Source of the DNA: an uncultured Agathobaculum sp.
GTDB taxonomy: Bacteria > Bacillota > Clostridia > Oscillospirales > Butyricicoccaceae
Reading direction: 5' to 3'
Length of the DNA: 64,000 bases
Assembly (NCBI RefSeq): GCF_944384765.1
Contig: NZ_CALWUM010000002.1
Coordinates: 124,001 to 188,000 of the forward strand
Translations under genes and position numbers: made by a program
The notes under the pieces: model-generated
Database searches by the model: none
The model's input: the letters and a program-made list of their open reading frames with translations, nothing else
What the model was told of the DNA's origin: nothing
In this document: positions 9,636 through 17,162 of the stretch, in pieces
How the letters are laid out: each line of letters begins with the position of its first letter
Position numbering within the stretch: the first letter of the stretch is position 1

Positions 9636-10211
9636 TCAGACCGGCGTTTCGCCGTTTATGATCGCCTCGGCGATCTGGCGCTTGGTGCGGCGCTGCTTCA
9701 TGGCCTGCTGCTCGATATAGGCGTGGGCCTCGGGCTCGGACATGGCGCAGCACTCGATCAGCAGGCACTTGGCGCGGTCGACCGCGCGGATGTCCTCGAT
9801 GCGCTGCTGCAGGCGGCGGTTTTCGCTTTGCAGGCCGGTCATCCGCTGGTGCACGGCGCGCGTCATGCGCAGCGCCTGCGTCAGCAGCACGCGCGAGATC
9901 GGCTTGGGGATGACGAAGACACCGTCGTCCTCCACCTTTTCGGCCACGCTGTCCGCGATCTCGGCCTTGGCAAACAGGATGACGCCCGCGAATGTGTCGT
10001 GCGCTGCGCTCTGCGCCAGCTCGTGGCCGAATTCATCCGGCAGGGGGGTGTTGACCAGTACCAGATCAAACAGGCCGTCGAGCAGCATGCGGCGCGCCTC
10101 CGACCCGGCGGAGGCAAAGCTCAGCTCGGCCCGCACATGGCAGGACGTGAGAAACTGCGCGAGCATGGTATGGGATTTTTCCGTGGCGGAAACGATCAGA
10201 ATGCGTTCCAA
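9636..10211 (-). CDS. ANTAR-domain RNA-binding antiterminator with degenerate receiver
   Basis: A 191-residue AmiR/NasT-like regulator. Residues 1-~120 form a receiver-like domain (RILIVSATEKSH, FDLVLVNTPLPDEFG, FVIPKPISRVLL) in which the phospho-Asp region is atypical (VNTPLPD). A short coiled coil (LQSENRRLQQRIEDIRAVDRAKCLL) leads into a C-terminal ANTAR three-helix domain (MSEPEAHAYIEQQAMKQRRTKRQIAEAIING). ANTAR domains bind two-hairpin RNA with AnnGnn hexaloops and prevent termination. TTG 10211 follows AAAGGAGG. It is the last gene of the glutamate-synthase operon. The leaders of that operon and of glnN both carry AAAGGC hexaloop hairpins overlapping terminators, so these are its predicted targets. 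Confidence 0.9.
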   Translation of the reverse strand: MERILIVSATEKSHTMLAQFLTSCHVRAELSFASAGSEARRMLLDGLFDLVLVNTPLPDEFGHELAQSAAHDTFAGVILFAKAEIADSVAEKVEDDGVFVIPKPISRVLLTQALRMTRAVHQRMTGLQSENRRLQQRIEDIRAVDRAKCLLIECCAMSEPEAHAYIEQQAMKQRRTKRQIAEAIINGETPV

Positions 10212-10266
10212 ACATCGACCCCTCCTTTCAAACGGTCATGCGTTTTATCCTGCAACAGGAAAGCGG

Positions 10267-11586
10267 TCAGTACCGTTCGAAATAGAGGGCGCGTTCGGCC
10301 GCAAGGCGGTCGTCTGCCAGCGCGATCCGGTCGTGCTCGGTCTGCTTGGCGGCAAAGAACGCGTCGCGCGCCTTTTTTGGCAGATAGCGGGCGACAAATT
10401 CGCTGCTTTCTGCGCAGCGGACCGCGTCGCACAACGACGCAGGCAGGGACTGATACTGCGCGCGCACGCTGTCCGGGGCGGTGAACAGGTTTTCATCGCA
10501 GGCCGGGGGCAGGGGAAGCTGCTGCTCGATGCCGTCCAGCCCCGCGTGGATGAGCAGCGCGAATACGATATAGGGATTGATGCACCCGTCGAACGCGCGC
10601 ACCTTCATGCGGTGGGCCAGCCCGTCGCCTGCGAGCGGGACGGTGAGGAAGGGCGAGCGGTTGCGGTGTGACCAGCTGATATACTTGGGCGCCTCGTATT
10701 CGCCCAGACGCTGGAACGAGTTGGTCAGCGGGTTGCCGAAAATGGTCATCTCGGCCGCGCGGCGCAGGATGCCCGCGACAAAGCTGCGGCCCTCCGCGGC
10801 CTGCTCAAACGAGGGATGGAACAGGTTTTTGCCGTCCTTGAGGATGGAGATGGACAGGTGCAGCCCGCTGCCCGGCGCGCCCTGTAGCGGCTTAGGCAGG
10901 AAGGAGGCAAACAGACCGCTCGAGGACGCCATGGACTTGACCACCCATTTGAAGGTGACAAAGTTGTCCGCCGCTTCGAGCGCTTCCGCATAGCGGAAAT
11001 CGACCTCGTTCTGGCCGGGGCCCTGCTCGTGGTGCGAGGACTCCGGCTGGATACCCATTTCCTCAAGCGTCAGGCAGATCTGGCGGCGCACGTTTTCCGC
11101 CTTGTCCAGCGGGGCGACATCGAAATACTCGCCGTGGTCGTGCGGGATGGTGGTCGGGTGGCCGTTTTCGTCCAGCTCAAACAGATAGAATTCGCTCGCC
11201 GTTCCCATGGTCAGCGCATAGCCCGCCCGGCGCGCGCGGCGGCTGGCCTCGCGCAGCAGATGGCGGCCGTCGCCCTCAAAGGGGCGGCCGTCCGGATAGC
11301 GGATGTCGCAGTAAAAGCGCACCACGCGGCCCTGCGCCGGCCGCCACGGCAGCACGGACAGCGTCGCCGCGTCCGGGAACAGCAGCAGGTCGGAATCGTC
11401 CACGTTGAGGAAGCCGCGCAGCGCGGAGGCATTGAAGTGGATGCCCTGCTCAAACGCGCGCGTCAGCTCGGTCGGCATAATGGCGATGTTCTTCTGGTTG
11501 CCGAAAATATCGCAGAAGGCCAGTCGGATGAATTTGACGTCGTTCTCCTGAATAAATTGTACGACTTCGCTCATGGTAGCATCCAT
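10267..11586 (-). CDS. Glutamine-synthetase-like protein lacking key active-site residues
   Basis: A 439-residue GlnA-family protein aligning end to end with type I glutamine synthetase (VKFIRLAFCDIFGNQKNI, SSHHEQGPGQNEVDF, GSGLHLSI, EAPKYISWSHRNRSPF). Several catalytic residues differ, in Salmonella numbering: D50 (ammonia site) is Asn52; E129 (n2 metal) is Ala130 in GTASEF; R344 is Thr315 in LTVP; E357 (n2 metal) is Lys328 in RMKVR. The n1 ligands (Glu132, Glu187, Glu194) and His243 remain. ATP-dependent glutamine synthesis therefore looks unlikely; a regulatory or altered-substrate role is inferred. It lies between the GXGXG subunit and the ANTAR gene. ATG 11586 follows GAGAGGAG. Confidence 0.85.
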   Translation of the reverse strand: MDATMSEVVQFIQENDVKFIRLAFCDIFGNQKNIAIMPTELTRAFEQGIHFNASALRGFLNVDDSDLLLFPDAATLSVLPWRPAQGRVVRFYCDIRYPDGRPFEGDGRHLLREASRRARRAGYALTMGTASEFYLFELDENGHPTTIPHDHGEYFDVAPLDKAENVRRQICLTLEEMGIQPESSHHEQGPGQNEVDFRYAEALEAADNFVTFKWVVKSMASSSGLFASFLPKPLQGAPGSGLHLSISILKDGKNLFHPSFEQAAEGRSFVAGILRRAAEMTIFGNPLTNSFQRLGEYEAPKYISWSHRNRSPFLTVPLAGDGLAHRMKVRAFDGCINPYIVFALLIHAGLDGIEQQLPLPPACDENLFTAPDSVRAQYQSLPASLCDAVRCAESSEFVARYLPKKARDAFFAAKQTEHDRIALADDRLAAERALYFERY

Positions 11587-11672
11587 AAAGCCGCGCTCCT
11601 CTCTAAAAACACTGTGATTGCCGCGCCCCAGGCGCGCCCGCGGCGGGGATGCACCCGCCGGTGCAAAATAAT

Positions 11673-12401
11673 TCAGCTCTCGTAGGTATACAGCTGATGA
11701 TACCCGGCTTCCGGGTTGGGCGAGAGCACATAGAACTGCTGCGCGAGCAGGGCCTTGGCGTCCCCGCCGAAAAAGCGGCAGTAGTCCTCGACGTAGGGTG
11801 TGATATGCGCCAGGTCTTCCTCGCCCGCCGCGCTCACCAGCACCTGGCGGGGCAGGCCCGCCGGGGCTTTATCACATCTTAACACAATTTTGCCCCCGTG
11901 CATACCGGTGCCGCAGAAATTGCTTGCCGGATAGGCGCCGTCCTGCCCGATACCAAGCACGAGGATCAGGCCGCCCGCCTGGTATTCGCCGAGGAAGGAA
12001 CCCGCCCGGCCGCCGATGACGACAACGGGGAAGTGGTCCTGATAAGCCTTCATGTGGATGCCGCCGCGGTAGCCGCAGTCGCCCTGGATGAAGATACGCC
12101 CGCCGCGCATACCGTAGCCGCAGGCGTCGCCCACGTTGCCGTGGATGATGATATCGCCGCTGTTCATGGTGTCGCCAACCGCCTCCTGCGCGTTGCCGAA
12201 CACCTCGACGGTCGAGCCGTTGAGATACTGGCCCAGGCCATTGCCGGGCGTACCGTGGATGATGATGGTCTTGCCGGACGAGCCGCAGCCCAGATAGCGC
12301 TGGCCGACCACGTTTTCGATCGCGATTTCGTTGTCCGTAATGCCGCGAACCTGCTCGTTTACCTGCTTATAATAGGTCAGTCCTGCCTGTACGGTTGTCA
12401 T
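11673..12401 (-). CDS. Glutamate synthase GXGXG (alpha-subunit C-terminal) domain protein
   Basis: A 242-residue stand-alone GXGXG domain, the right-handed beta-helix found at the C-terminus of classical GltB. Repeated glycine-rich turns are visible (GSSGKTIIIHGTPGNGLGQYLNG, NSGDIIIHGNVGDACGYGM, GGRIFIQGDCGYRGGIHM, GGLILVLG). In glutamate synthase this domain is mainly structural and holds the ammonia channel region. The start ATG overlaps the preceding TGA by one base (TGATG), so translation is coupled to the FAD subunit. It is one of five polypeptides that together replace GltB and GltD. Confidence 0.9.
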   Translation of the reverse strand: MTTVQAGLTYYKQVNEQVRGITDNEIAIENVVGQRYLGCGSSGKTIIIHGTPGNGLGQYLNGSTVEVFGNAQEAVGDTMNSGDIIIHGNVGDACGYGMRGGRIFIQGDCGYRGGIHMKAYQDHFPVVVIGGRAGSFLGEYQAGGLILVLGIGQDGAYPASNFCGTGMHGGKIVLRCDKAPAGLPRQVLVSAAGEEDLAHITPYVEDYCRFFGGDAKALLAQQFYVLSPNPEAGYHQLYTYES

Positions 12402-13639
12402 CAGTGTGCGCCTCCTAACTTTTTCGCGCGCTCTGCGCGGGAGAATGCCATCAACTGCGGCTTCTCGCGGATCAGATCAAAGTCGATCGTGTCGAGCGGG
12501 GTCTGCTCGCGGATGAGTGAGGTGTAAATGCCCGCGCGGTCAACGTCGCCGATCATGATAAAACCGACCAGATGATTGTCCCGCGTGATGAGCAGCTTGT
12601 AGTGGTCTTCGTCCTGCTCGAGATAGGTCTCGCCCTCATACGAACCGGCGGTGATCATGTGCAGGCCCATAAAGCCCGAGGCGTTCATCGGAACCGCCTT
12701 GGTGAATTCGTGCGGGTCGCCCGCCATGTTGTGGCCCGCGGTCTCGCCCTGCATATAGGCGTTTGGCAGGATGGCGAGAATGCGGTCGGTGTCCGCGGTA
12801 ATGTCGTGCGAGATCGCGCAGTCGCCGGCGGCATAGATGTCCGGCACGGTGGTGGCCGAGCGTGCGTCGGTCACAATGCCGCGGTTTACCTCGCAGCCTG
12901 CACCGGCGGCAAGCTCGGTGTTCGGCCGCACGCCGACCGCGACCACGAGCACGTCGAAATCGACTGTTTTGCCGCTCTTGAGATGGGCGGTGTGCGGCTC
13001 AAACTGCTCGACCGAATCCTCGAGCAGGAACTTGACGCCCTTGGACTCGATGTGCTTCTGGATGATCGAGGCGGGGACCTCGGTCAGCACGTTTGGCAGG
13101 ATGCGGGGCGCCAGGTCGATGACCGTCAGCTCTTTGACGCGCTGGTAAATGCCCTCCGCGCACTTCAGGCCGATCAGGCCCGCACCGATAATGAGCACGC
13201 GCTTGTCGTGTTCGGTACCCAGCATGGCGTCCAGGTGCTTGGCGTCGTCCAGCGTCATGAAGCTGGTCTTGTCCTCCACCATGTCCAGCCCCGCCATGGG
13301 CGGCACAAACGGACGCGAGCCGGTGCAGATGCATAGCTTGTCATAGGGGATTTTCTCCCCGTCCTCGAGCACGACGGTTTTGGCTGCCGCGTCGATGGAC
13401 GCTGCCTTGCGGCCGAGCAGTGCCCGGACGCCGTTTTTCTCATAAAAATCGGTCGGACGGTACTGAAGCATTTTGTCCTCGGTCGTCTTGCCGAGCAGCA
13501 TGTAGGAGATCAGCGGGCGGCCGTAAACGTGATAGGGTTCCTCCGAGATCACGGTGATCGGGCCTTCCGGATCGACCGCGCGGATGCCTTCGATCGTACC
13601 GACCGCCGCGGTGCCGTTGCCAATGATAACATAGTTCAT
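12401..13639 (-). CDS. FAD-dependent NAD(P)H oxidoreductase, glutamate synthase electron-input subunit
   Basis: A 412-residue pyridine-nucleotide-disulphide-reductase-type flavoprotein. It has an N-terminal FAD-binding Rossmann motif (YVIIGNGTAAVGTIEGIR), a second dinucleotide motif for NAD(P)H (RVLIIGAGLIGLKCAEGI), and the late FAD motif VPDIYAAGDCAIS. No redox-active CxxxxC pair is seen. In this operon it probably oxidises NAD(P)H and passes electrons through the neighbouring ferredoxin to the FMN subunit. I placed the start at ATG 13639, after GAGGAGAGG; the longer frame reads into the ferredoxin gene. It lies five bases after that gene. Confidence 0.88.
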   Translation of the reverse strand: MNYVIIGNGTAAVGTIEGIRAVDPEGPITVISEEPYHVYGRPLISYMLLGKTTEDKMLQYRPTDFYEKNGVRALLGRKAASIDAAAKTVVLEDGEKIPYDKLCICTGSRPFVPPMAGLDMVEDKTSFMTLDDAKHLDAMLGTEHDKRVLIIGAGLIGLKCAEGIYQRVKELTVIDLAPRILPNVLTEVPASIIQKHIESKGVKFLLEDSVEQFEPHTAHLKSGKTVDFDVLVVAVGVRPNTELAAGAGCEVNRGIVTDARSATTVPDIYAAGDCAISHDITADTDRILAILPNAYMQGETAGHNMAGDPHEFTKAVPMNASGFMGLHMITAGSYEGETYLEQDEDHYKLLITRDNHLVGFIMIGDVDRAGIYTSLIREQTPLDTIDFDLIREKPQLMAFSRAERAKKLGGAH

Positions 13640-13644
13640 TTTGC

Positions 13645-14073
13645 TCACCTCTCCTCGTATACGATGGCCTTGTTCGGGCAGCCCTGCACACACATCGGCT
13701 GGCCGAACGCGTTCTTGGCGCACAGCTCACATTTCTGGATGGCGCCCTCATTCGAGGTGGACAGTGCCCCGTACGGACAGGACAGGATGCAGGTGTAGCA
13801 GCCCACGCACTTGTCCGAATCAATCTGCACCGCGCCGTCCACAATGGTCAGCGCACCCGAGATGCAGCCCTTGACGCACAGCGGGTCGGTGCAGTGGCGG
13901 CAGTTGACCGCGAAGGAGATGTTGTTGCGCTCCTCGATGCGGATGCGGGGCGCGATCTTGTGATCCTTGAGCGCCTTGACCATCGAGGATTTGCCCGAGT
14001 TGGCAAAAGCGCAGTAATATTCGCACAAATGGCACCCGAGGCACCATTTTTCATTGACGTAAATTCGTTTCAT
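13645..14073 (-). CDS. 4Fe-4S ferredoxin, HycB/CooF type
   Basis: A 142-residue polyferredoxin with about four cysteine clusters: WCLGCHLCEYYC, CRHCTDPLCVKGC, CVGCYTCILSCPYG and CELCAKNAFGQPMCVQGCPN. Such proteins shuttle electrons between redox subunits. Its place between the FMN and FAD subunits indicates it connects them inside the split glutamate synthase. ATG 14073 follows GAGGTAAG. It is 13 bases from the FMN gene and five from the FAD gene. Confidence 0.92.
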   Translation of the reverse strand: MKRIYVNEKWCLGCHLCEYYCAFANSGKSSMVKALKDHKIAPRIRIEERNNISFAVNCRHCTDPLCVKGCISGALTIVDGAVQIDSDKCVGCYTCILSCPYGALSTSNEGAIQKCELCAKNAFGQPMCVQGCPNKAIVYEER

Positions 14074-14086
14074 GCCGCTTACCTCC

Positions 14087-15592
14087 TCATTCGCCCGCGT
14101 GTTTGATACCCAGAATGGCGAGCTCCCGGTCGTTCAGGCCGATGCCGCGCAGCATCAGGCGGTTGCCGCGCAGGGCTTCGATCGAGTTGATACCCATGCC
14201 GCCCATCATCTCTTTGAGCTCATGGTCCCAGGCCGTGACCAGATTGATCAGGCGCTGCGAGCCGATGTCCGGGTTGAGACGCTTGACCAGCTCGGGCCGC
14301 TGGGTGGCAATGCCCCAGTTGCACTTGCCGGTCTGGCACGAACGGCACAGATGGCAGCCCAGTGCGAGCAGGGCAGCGGTTGCGATGTAGCACGCGTCTG
14401 CGCCGAGCGCGATGGCTTTTAAAAGGTCGGCCGAGTTGCGGATCGAGCCGCCGACCACAACCGAAACCTGGTCGCGGATGCCCTCGTCGCGCAGGCGCTG
14501 GTCGACCGCTGCGAGCGCAAGCTCGATCGGGATGCCGACATTGTCGCGGATGCGGGTCGGGGCCGCGCCCGTGCCGCCGCGGTAGCCGTCGATGCAGATG
14601 ATGTCCGCGCCCGAGCGGGCAACGCCCGAGGCGATTGCTGCAACGTTGTGCACGGCTGCGATCTTGACCATGACCGGCTTTTTGTACTCGGTCGCTTCCT
14701 TGAGCGAGAACACCAGCTGGCGCAGGTCCTCGATCGAGTAAATATCGTGGTGCGGGGCGGGGGAGATGGCGTCCGTGCCCTCGGGGATCATGCGCGTGCG
14801 CGAGATGTCCGGGCCGACCTTGTGGCCGGGCAGATGGCCGCCGATGCCGGGCTTTGCGCCCTGGCCCATTTTGATCTCGATTGCCGCGCCGGTCTCCAGA
14901 TAGTCCTTGTGCACGCCGAAGCGGCCCGAGGCAACCTGCACAATGGTGTGCGGGCCGTATTTGTAGAAGTCCTGGTGCAGGCCGCCCTCACCGGTATTAT
15001 AGTAGGTGCCGAGCGCGCAGGCAGCGCGGGCGAGCGACTCATGCGCATTGTAGGAGATCGAGCCATAGCTCATGGCCGAGAACATGACCGGCACGTTGAG
15101 CGCAAGCTGCGGGGTCAGGTTGGGCACCAGACGGCCGTCCTTGTCGCGCTCGATTTTGCCGGGCTTTTTGCCCAGGAAGGTGCGGGTCTCCATCGGCTCG
15201 CGCAGCGGGTCGATCGACGGGTTGGTGACCTGGGAGGCGTTGATCAGGATTTTGTCCCAGTAGATCGGATAAGGCTCCGGGTTGCCCATCGAGGAGAGCA
15301 GCACGCCGCCCGAGCCCGCCTGGCGGTAGACCTCGGAGATCGCCTTGCCCGTCCAGTTGGCGTTTTCCTTAAAGGTGTGGTTAGTCTTGACGATCTTGAG
15401 CGCGCGCGTCGGGCAGAGGGACACGCAGCGATGGCAGGCAACGCACTTGGATTCGTCCACGTCCATCTTCTGAAACTCCGGATCGTAAAAATGCACCTCG
15501 TTGGCGCACTGCCGCTCGCAGGCGCGGCAGCAGATGCAGCGGTCGTAGTTGCGCACGACCTCATACTGCGGATATAAGAAATCGATAGCCAT
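14087..15592 (-). CDS. gltB: Glutamate synthase FMN (synthase) domain protein with N-terminal ferredoxin domain
   Basis: A 501-residue archaeal-type GltB synthase domain. Residues ~15-65 hold two 4Fe-4S motifs (CICCRACERQC, CVACHRCVSLCP). The rest is the FMN-binding TIM barrel (NVPVMFSAMSYGSIS, MGQGAKPGIGGHLPG, GADIICIDGYRGGTGAAP, VVVGGSIRNSADLLKAIALGAD) with the cluster cysteines CHLCRSCQTGKC. It reductively converts 2-oxoglutarate plus ammonia-derived iminoglutarate to glutamate. The glutaminase domain is a separate upstream gene and the GXGXG domain a separate downstream gene. Its ATG overlaps the upstream stop (TAATG). Confidence 0.94.
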   Translation of the reverse strand: MAIDFLYPQYEVVRNYDRCICCRACERQCANEVHFYDPEFQKMDVDESKCVACHRCVSLCPTRALKIVKTNHTFKENANWTGKAISEVYRQAGSGGVLLSSMGNPEPYPIYWDKILINASQVTNPSIDPLREPMETRTFLGKKPGKIERDKDGRLVPNLTPQLALNVPVMFSAMSYGSISYNAHESLARAACALGTYYNTGEGGLHQDFYKYGPHTIVQVASGRFGVHKDYLETGAAIEIKMGQGAKPGIGGHLPGHKVGPDISRTRMIPEGTDAISPAPHHDIYSIEDLRQLVFSLKEATEYKKPVMVKIAAVHNVAAIASGVARSGADIICIDGYRGGTGAAPTRIRDNVGIPIELALAAVDQRLRDEGIRDQVSVVVGGSIRNSADLLKAIALGADACYIATAALLALGCHLCRSCQTGKCNWGIATQRPELVKRLNPDIGSQRLINLVTAWDHELKEMMGGMGINSIEALRGNRLMLRGIGLNDRELAILGIKHAGE

Positions 15593-16689
15593 TAGTTGTT
15601 CCCTCCGTCATTCAGTTTCACGATCACCGGTTCGCCGCCGCGGGGTGCCCAGATCTTATCCAGCTCGGGGGAGATGACGCGGATCGCGCATTCCTCGGAG
15701 GCGATGTATACGGTTTCGTCCTTCTCGCCGACCACCATCGAGCGCAGCTTTAAGCGGTCGTTGAGCGCCATCAGGCCGCCCTCGAAGCCGACGAGGATGG
15801 AGAACGGGCCGGTTACCAGTAGGCTTGCAAACGCGTTGCGCAGATAGGTCAGGCGCTCGCGCTCGGCCGGCTCCTGCTTTTCAATGGTAGACCAGAACGG
15901 CGCCGCGATGACGTTTGCGATCTCGGCATAGGTCAGGCCCAGCTTGCGGCCGAGGTAGTCGACGATATAGGTGATGACCTCGGTGTCGGTCAGCAGGTCG
16001 CAGGAATAGCCGAACATTTCAATGAAGCGGCGGTTTGCATCATAAGAGGAGATCTCGCCGTTGTGCACGACCGTGGTGTCCAGCAGCGCAAACGGATGCG
16101 CGCCGCCCCACCAGCCCGGGGTGTTGGTCGGATAGCGGCCGTGGCAGGTCCACGAGTAGGCCTCATATTCCTCCAGCCGGTAATACTCGCCTACGTCCTC
16201 CGGGAAGCCGTTGGCCTTGAACACGCCCATGTTCTTGCCGGAGGAAAAGATGTAGGCCCCGTCCAGCGTGTGGTTGATGCGGATGACAAAGCGGGAGACG
16301 AATTCGCGCTCATCCAGCTGGCTGGAAGCGAGTTTGGTGTGCAGCGGGGTGACGAAATAGCGCCAGATCATCGGTTCGTCCTTGATGCGGGGGTGCTGGC
16401 GGGTCGGGATCTTGGAGAGGTTGACGATGTCGAAATGCCGCTCCAGCTCCTTTTCGCAGGTCTCCTTGGCGTTTTGCGTGTCGTAGAACACATGGAACGC
16501 GTAGAAGTCCGCGTATTCCGGGTAGATGCCGTAGCCGGCAAAGCCGCCGCCCAGACCGTTGGAGCGGTCGTGCATCGTGCGGATCGAGTCGATGATGCGC
16601 GTTCCGTTCTCCCTTGCGCCGTCCTTGTGGAAGATGCCGGAGATCGCGCAGCCGGCAGGGATGCGGACTTGCCCTTCTTTTTGTAACAT
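15592..16689 (-). CDS. Glutamate synthase class II glutamine amidotransferase subunit
   Basis: A 365-residue class II (Ntn) glutaminase equivalent to the N-terminal domain of GltB. The nucleophile is Cys14 in AGCAISGIFHKDG, so 13 residues must be removed to expose it, consistent with the propeptide found in glutamate synthases. Other matches: HGRYPTNTPGWWGGAHPFALLDTTVVHNGEISSYDANRRF and the late YIASEECAIRV. It releases ammonia from glutamine for the FMN subunit. It is the first gene of the seven-gene minus-strand operon, preceded by a 5' leader with an ANTAR-type antiterminator. ATG 16689 follows AAGGAGGAAG. Confidence 0.93.
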   Translation of the reverse strand: MLQKEGQVRIPAGCAISGIFHKDGARENGTRIIDSIRTMHDRSNGLGGGFAGYGIYPEYADFYAFHVFYDTQNAKETCEKELERHFDIVNLSKIPTRQHPRIKDEPMIWRYFVTPLHTKLASSQLDEREFVSRFVIRINHTLDGAYIFSSGKNMGVFKANGFPEDVGEYYRLEEYEAYSWTCHGRYPTNTPGWWGGAHPFALLDTTVVHNGEISSYDANRRFIEMFGYSCDLLTDTEVITYIVDYLGRKLGLTYAEIANVIAAPFWSTIEKQEPAERERLTYLRNAFASLLVTGPFSILVGFEGGLMALNDRLKLRSMVVGEKDETVYIASEECAIRVISPELDKIWAPRGGEPVIVKLNDGGNN

Positions 16690-16799
16690 GGTGCTTCCTC
16701 CTTATATATGCGCACTGCAGGGCGCCCCGAAGCGGGGAGCCGGCCGCCGGCAGGCTTTTGTTATCAAAGCGCCGCCGGACGCAAACTTTACAAAATAAT

Positions 16800-16901
16800 A
16801 AGGCGCCCGCCATAGCCGAGGATCGAAATGCCGAAATCCTCAGCTATGGCGGACGCCTTTGTCCGCTTTATATTTTATAGCAGGTGGCCCGGCAGCGTCA
16901 A
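16800..16901 (-). promoter_or_regulatory. Promoter and ANTAR-type antiterminator leader of the glutamate synthase operon
   Basis: Minus-strand promoter TTGACG (16901-16896), 16-base spacer, extended -10 TGCTATAAA (TATAAA 16879-16874). Transcription would begin near 16867, where a perfect hairpin forms: GCGGAC - loop AAAGGC - GTCCGC (16849-16866). The loop fits the AnnGnn hexaloop bound by ANTAR proteins. From inside that loop a long terminator stem begins (AAGGCG... paired with ...GCGCCTT, 16800-16859), followed by ATTATTTTG. The first hairpin and the terminator cannot coexist. About 110 bases of leader with no further clear element follow before the first gene. Confidence 0.78.
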
Positions 16902-17024
16902 GCGGGAAACGCTGCCACTCACTGATTTTTTACATATTGCATAGAAAATTCGCCTGTCTGGTGAATAAAATTAAGTAGGTTGCAATAAATCTTTGTAAAA
17001 AGCAAAAAGAGTGCCGGACGGGGC

Positions 17025-17115
17025 TTGACAAAGGAGGGAGGGATGGCTATAATGCAATGTGTAAACAGCAAAGGCGCTGTGGGTACACAACCCGCGGCGC
17101 CTGTTTTATTTTATT
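17025..17115 (+). promoter_or_regulatory. Promoter and ANTAR-type antiterminator leader of glnN
   Basis: A consensus promoter: TTGACA (17025-17030), 17-base spacer, TATAAT (17048-17053). The transcript starts near 17060 with hairpin ACAGC - loop AAAGGC - GCTGT (17065-17080). Its loop and 3' arm are also the 5' arm of a terminator (AGGCGCTGTGGGT with ACCCGCGGCGCCT, 17072-17102) followed by GTTTTATTTTATT. The layout and the hexaloop are the same as in the divergent operon leader, while the stem bases differ. About 45 bases separate the terminator from the glnN ATG. Confidence 0.8.
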
Positions 17116-17162
17116 CAATTCGTTTGGGTATAAAATTAACATAAGTAAGGAGAGAACCATTC

